NCBI GenBank assembly: GCA_036403035.1
Contig: DASWRT010000144.1
Coordinates: 1-9,613, forward strand
DNA length: 9,613 bases
Reading direction: 5' to 3'
Origin: DASWRT01 sp036403035
GTDB lineage: Bacteria > Pseudomonadota > Alphaproteobacteria > ATCC43930 > CGMCC-115725
The translations under genes and the position numbers were made by a program. Of this stretch, positions 6,844-9,613 are shown piece by piece. Each line of letters starts with the position of its first letter. Within the stretch, counting starts at the first letter, position 1. The notes beneath the pieces were generated by a model that was not told the origin of the DNA, made no database searches, and was given only the letters and a program-made list of their open reading frames with translations.

Positions 6844-9225
6844 ATGGACGCGGGCGGGACCACCCTTACCTTCGCGGCCCTCGCCGAGCGCCTGCTCGAC
6901 CGGCGGCTTGCGCAGCCGGACCTTCGCGGCGGGGAGAGGACGGCGGAGGAGCGCGACGCCGTGCTGCGCCGCGCCTTCCGCGACCTGGCCGGCGTCTTCG
7001 CGCTGGACCGCGCTTTCAGCGCCGGGCAGCCGGTGGCCGAGACGATCCCCGCGGTCGCCCGCGCCCTGACCGAGGCTGTCCAGGCGTCGGACTGCCGGCT
7101 CGCGCTGAAGGCCGAGGGCGGCGGGTACTTCTTCCTCCGCGCCGATTCCGCGGTCGGCGACGACGTCCGGGTCGGCGCGCTCGGCGGGCTCACCGGGCGC
7201 GTCGTCGAGGAGGGGCGGGCGCAGGCGTTCGGCGACGTGACCCGGGAGGACGGGTTCGCCGCCGCGATCGACTGGCTCGGCGGCAAGCCGCCCAAGAGCT
7301 TCGCCTGCGCGCCGCTGCGGCGGATGGACGGCGAGACGATCGGCGCCGTCCAGCTCTTCGACAAGCGGTCCCACGCTGGCGGCGGCGGCGGGTTCGACGA
7401 CGACGACCTCGCGCTGGCGGCGACGGCAGGGATCTTCCTCGCCGAGCTGGCGGCCAATGCCGGCCTGCTGCCGGGACAGGCGAACGGCGCCCGGCTGGTG
7501 CCGCGAGAGGAGGCAGCGGCAACAGATGGCGGTTCCGGCCGTGAGTTGATGCTGTCGAAGATCCTGGCGACGGCGCTGGAGATCCTCGAGGCCGACCGCG
7601 GCTGGATCTTCCTCCACGACCCGATCATGGACGAGCTGTACACCTGTCTGTCCGAGGGGCTCGGCAACCAGGAGCTGCGCGTCGGCGTCGGCAACGGCAT
7701 CGCCGGCGCGGTGTTCCGCCATGGCGAGCCGGTCGCGATCGCCGACGCCTACCAGGACCCGCGCTTCAACCCGTCGATCGATTGGCAGATCGGCTACCGC
7801 ACGCGCAGCATTCTCTGCGTGCCGGTGTCGGCCGGCGACGGGCGGCGACTCGGCGTCGTGCAGATCGTCAACAAGCGCCACGGCGCGTTCGACGCCGCCG
7901 ACGAGAAGCACCTGAAGGCGCTCGCCGCGCAGATGGGCGTGACCCTCGATTACACGGCGCTGTTCGAGCAGATCCTGCGCATGAAGTCGTACAACGAGAG
8001 CATGCTGCGCAGCCTCTCGAACGGCGTCGTGACGATCGACATGGGCGGCGCGGTGACGTTCGTGAACGAGGCGGCGCTGCGCATCCTGCGCCGCGACGCC
8101 GCCGCCGTTGCGATGCTCGGCCGGCCGATCACCAAGGTGTTCGGCGAGATGAACGCGTGGCTGCTGGAGGCGCTCGACGAGGTGGCGCAGCACCGGGTCG
8201 AGCGGCACCTGCCGAACAGCGAGTTCTACATCGAGGACGCCGACGAGTGGATCCCGACGAACCTCGCGATCCTGCCGCTGCTCGACCAGCGCGAGACGTT
8301 GCTCGGCGTCATGCTGGTGATCGAGGATCTGGAGCGGGAGCGCGAGCTGCGCCGCACCATGTCGCGCTATCTCTCGAACGAGGTGATCGACCGGCTGATG
8401 GAGTCGTCCGGCGAGGTGCTGGGCGGCACGGCGGCGACGGTGACGACCCTGTTCTCCGACATACGCGGCTTCACGACAATGTCGGAGGAGCTGGGCGCCG
8501 CCGGCACGGTGGCGATGCTGAACGAGTATTTCTCCTATATGGAGGATGTCGTCGCCAACCATTCCGGCATCATCGACAAATATATCGGCGACGCCGTGAT
8601 GGCGCTGTTCGGCTCGCCCTTCCCGACCGAGCGCGACGCGCAGAACGCGGTGCAGGCCGCCTGCGACATGCATCGCGTCCTCGACCTGCTGAACGCGCGG
8701 CGCGCCGCGGCCGGGAGCGCGCCGATCCGGATCGGCGTCGGCGTCGCGACCGGCACCGTCGTCGCCGGCAATATCGGCTCGCCGAAGCGCATGGACTTCA
8801 CCGTGATCGGCGACCCGGTGAACCTCGCCTCCAGGATCGAGGGGCTGACCAAGCAGTACGGCGCCGACATCCTGGTCTGCGACGAATCGGTGCGCCGCCT
8901 CGCGAGCCCGCTGCGCATGCGCCGCCTCGACATCGTCCGCGTCAAGGGCCAGCAGCGCCCGACCGGACTCTTCGAGATCCTGGAGCACCGCGACGCCGCC
9001 GCGCTGGGCGGCGCCGGGCGGTTCGAGGACGCCATCGCCGCCTACGAGCACGGTCTGGACGCCTATGTTGCCGGCGACTGGCCGGCGGCGGTCGCCCGCT
9101 TCGAGACGGCGCTGACGCTGCGCGAGGACGACGCGGCGGCGACGATGATGCTCCGGCGGTGCCGCGACTTCCTCGCCCACCCGCCCGCCGACTGGGACGG
9201 CGTGATGCTGCTCACCAGCAAGTAG
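6844..9225 (+). CDS. Soluble GAF-GAF-PAS class III adenylate (nucleotidyl) cyclase
   Basis: A 793-residue protein without membrane segments that should convert ATP to cAMP. Order: GAF1 about 45-205; GAF2 about 232-372, with NKFDE-type motif N343-K344-x4-F349-x3-D353-E354; PAS about 383-495 (SNGVVTIDMGG); a signalling helix with RYLSNEVIDRLM (508-519); a catalytic domain about 525-715; and a helical tail about 725-793 of the TPR-like 'gdw.aAv.rFe.aL' type ending WDGVMLL. The catalytic residues of a homodimeric class III cyclase are all present: metal-binding D539 (LFSDIRGFT) and D583 (KYIGDAV), base-selecting K579 and T653 (DFTVIGD), and transition-state N660 and R664 (VNLASR). The Lys/Thr pair is that of adenylate cyclases such as Anabaena CyaB1, not the Glu/Cys type of guanylate cyclases. 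ATG 6844 starts 2 bases after the CheW-like stop, with GGGGAGG at 6827-6833. Co-transcription with the che genes suggests it is an output of the pathway; how the signal reaches it is not visible. Confidence 0.93.
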   Translation: MDAGGTTLTFAALAERLLDRRLAQPDLRGGERTAEERDAVLRRAFRDLAGVFALDRAFSAGQPVAETIPAVARALTEAVQASDCRLALKAEGGGYFFLRADSAVGDDVRVGALGGLTGRVVEEGRAQAFGDVTREDGFAAAIDWLGGKPPKSFACAPLRRMDGETIGAVQLFDKRSHAGGGGGFDDDDLALAATAGIFLAELAANAGLLPGQANGARLVPREEAAATDGGSGRELMLSKILATALEILEADRGWIFLHDPIMDELYTCLSEGLGNQELRVGVGNGIAGAVFRHGEPVAIADAYQDPRFNPSIDWQIGYRTRSILCVPVSAGDGRRLGVVQIVNKRHGAFDAADEKHLKALAAQMGVTLDYTALFEQILRMKSYNESMLRSLSNGVVTIDMGGAVTFVNEAALRILRRDAAAVAMLGRPITKVFGEMNAWLLEALDEVAQHRVERHLPNSEFYIEDADEWIPTNLAILPLLDQRETLLGVMLVIEDLERERELRRTMSRYLSNEVIDRLMESSGEVLGGTAATVTTLFSDIRGFTTMSEELGAAGTVAMLNEYFSYMEDVVANHSGIIDKYIGDAVMALFGSPFPTERDAQNAVQAACDMHRVLDLLNARRAAAGSAPIRIGVGVATGTVVAGNIGSPKRMDFTVIGDPVNLASRIEGLTKQYGADILVCDESVRRLASPLRMRRLDIVRVKGQQRPTGLFEILEHRDAAALGGAGRFEDAIAAYEHGLDAYVAGDWPAAVARFETALTLREDDAAATMMLRRCRDFLAHPPADWDGVMLLTSK

Positions 9226-9301
9226 CTGGCGGGGCAGGGCGGAGCGCCGCCGCCGGCCCGGGGTTCTCCCACTATGAGGGCACCGGATCGGGAGGAGGAC
9301 G
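9226..9301 (+). other. Short intergenic gap without a clear terminator
   Basis: Seventy-six GC-rich bases separate the cyclase from the membrane protein gene. A small hairpin can be drawn just after the stop (GGCGG, loop AGCG, CCGCC), but it has only five base pairs and no T-run, so I do not call it an intrinsic terminator. No convincing -35/-10 pair is seen. The next gene may be read through from the che operon or have its own promoter here. Confidence 0.4.
9291..9298 (+). promoter_or_regulatory. Ribosome binding site GGAGGAGG for the membrane protein gene
   Basis: GGAGGAGG lies 3 bases before ATG 9302 (6 bases when counted from its first GGAGG). It supports that start over the in-frame internal ATG at 9383. 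Confidence 0.65.
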
Positions 9302-9613
9302 ATGAGCACCGCCGACGGCAGCAGCGTCGCCGAGGATGCGCACCGAAGGTGGCCGCAGCATGCGGAGGAGCGGCACCCGCCGATGGCCCGCCGCGCCTGG
9401 GACGGCGAGCTGCCGCTGTGGCTGACCTATTGGGTGTGGGGCGTCGGCGGCAACGTGTCGTTCGCGCTCCTGCTCGCCCGCGCCGCCCGCGCCACCGGCG
9501 AGGGGCGGGCGGGCCTCGCCCCGCCCTGGCTGATCTACTTCGCCTCGCTCGGCTGGTTCGTCCTGATCTTCGGCGCGATCTGGCGCAGCGCCGGCCATTA
9601 CCGCGGCCCGTGG
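9302..9613 (+). CDS. Small integral membrane protein, function unknown (3' end beyond window)
   Basis: An open frame of 104 codons that runs off the window without a stop. The N-terminal ~33 residues are polar and charged. They are followed by WDGELPLWLTYWVWGVGG and a hydrophobic helix (about 39-59), a short polar loop, a second hydrophobic helix (about 76-94), and then IWRSAGHYRGPW. This pattern (aromatic-rich 'L-P-L-W-x-x-Y-W-x-W-G' before helix 1 and an 'I-W-R-S-A' after helix 2) recalls small uncharacterised inner-membrane proteins common in Proteobacteria. I recognise no catalytic motif and assign no function. It is preceded by a strong GGAGGAGG. The internal ATG 9383 (MARRAWDG), which also has purines upstream, is an alternative start that would drop the polar leader. 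Any link to the chemosensory operon is uncertain. Confidence 0.75.
   Translation, partial: MSTADGSSVAEDAHRRWPQHAEERHPPMARRAWDGELPLWLTYWVWGVGGNVSFALLLARAARATGEGRAGLAPPWLIYFASLGWFVLIFGAIWRSAGHYRGPW

Noticed and set aside
3510..7700. A 1396-codon open frame on the - strand across cheA, the CheW-like gene and the start of the cyclase
   Set aside because: The + strand genes there have clear domains and catalytic motifs. The antisense frame is rich in Arg, Ala and Pro with no recognisable domain, and is the expected result of stop-poor, GC-rich codon use.
9236..9255. Possible terminator hairpin after the cyclase (GGCGG/CCGCC)
   Set aside because: It has only five base pairs in very GC-rich DNA and no T-tract, so it could occur by chance.
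6556..9309. A 917-codon open frame on the - strand opposite the cyclase
   Set aside because: Same reason: it mirrors the cyclase codons and shows no domain, ribosome site or conserved motif.
9272..9598. A 108-codon - strand open frame opposite the membrane protein
   Set aside because: It has no hydrophobic or domain pattern. The + strand frame has two convincing membrane helices and a strong ribosome binding site.

Overview
This is very GC-rich, densely packed coding DNA. All supported genes lie on the + strand. The codon use (strong G/C at third positions), start-stop overlaps and GTG starts suggest an alphaproteobacterium, perhaps of the Rhodospirillales/Azospirillales type. That placement is an inference, because no rRNA or other taxonomic marker is present.

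Layout from left to right: (1) the C-terminal end of a CheR-type receptor methyltransferase (2-202, cut by the window edge); (2) a protein made of three consecutive divergent CheW-like domains (199-1707); (3) a complete CheB methylesterase with receiver domain (1704-2840); (4) a stand-alone receiver protein of CheB-receiver flavour (2837-3250); (5) a large CheA histidine kinase of 1015 residues (3273-6320); (6) a short, divergent CheW-like protein (6317-6841); (7) a soluble GAF-GAF-PAS class III nucleotidyl cyclase with a helical C-terminal tail (6844-9225); (8) after a 76-base gap, the start of a small two-helix membrane protein (9302 to the window edge).

Genes 1 to 7 overlap by 4 bases or are separated by only 2 to 22 bases, so they very probably form one translationally coupled operon. 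Its promoter must lie upstream of the window. Read as a system, it is a complete chemosensory core (methylation and demethylation enzymes, coupling proteins, kinase, receiver) joined to a cyclic nucleotide synthase. It contains no flagellar genes and, within the window, no chemoreceptor. The simplest reading is an 'alternative cellular function' chemosensory pathway whose output includes cAMP synthesis. This is functionally reminiscent of Pil-Chp control of cAMP in Pseudomonas, but the gene arrangement differs and here the cyclase is built into the operon.

The most interesting features are the triple-CheW scaffold, the absence of the canonical N-L-R-G coupling motif from every CheW-like domain including the one in CheA, an intact NKFDE signature in the second GAF domain of the cyclase (possible cyclic nucleotide feedback), and a CheA with an extra degenerate HPt-like segment. 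No RNA genes, insertion sequences, CRISPR arrays or clear intrinsic terminators were seen.
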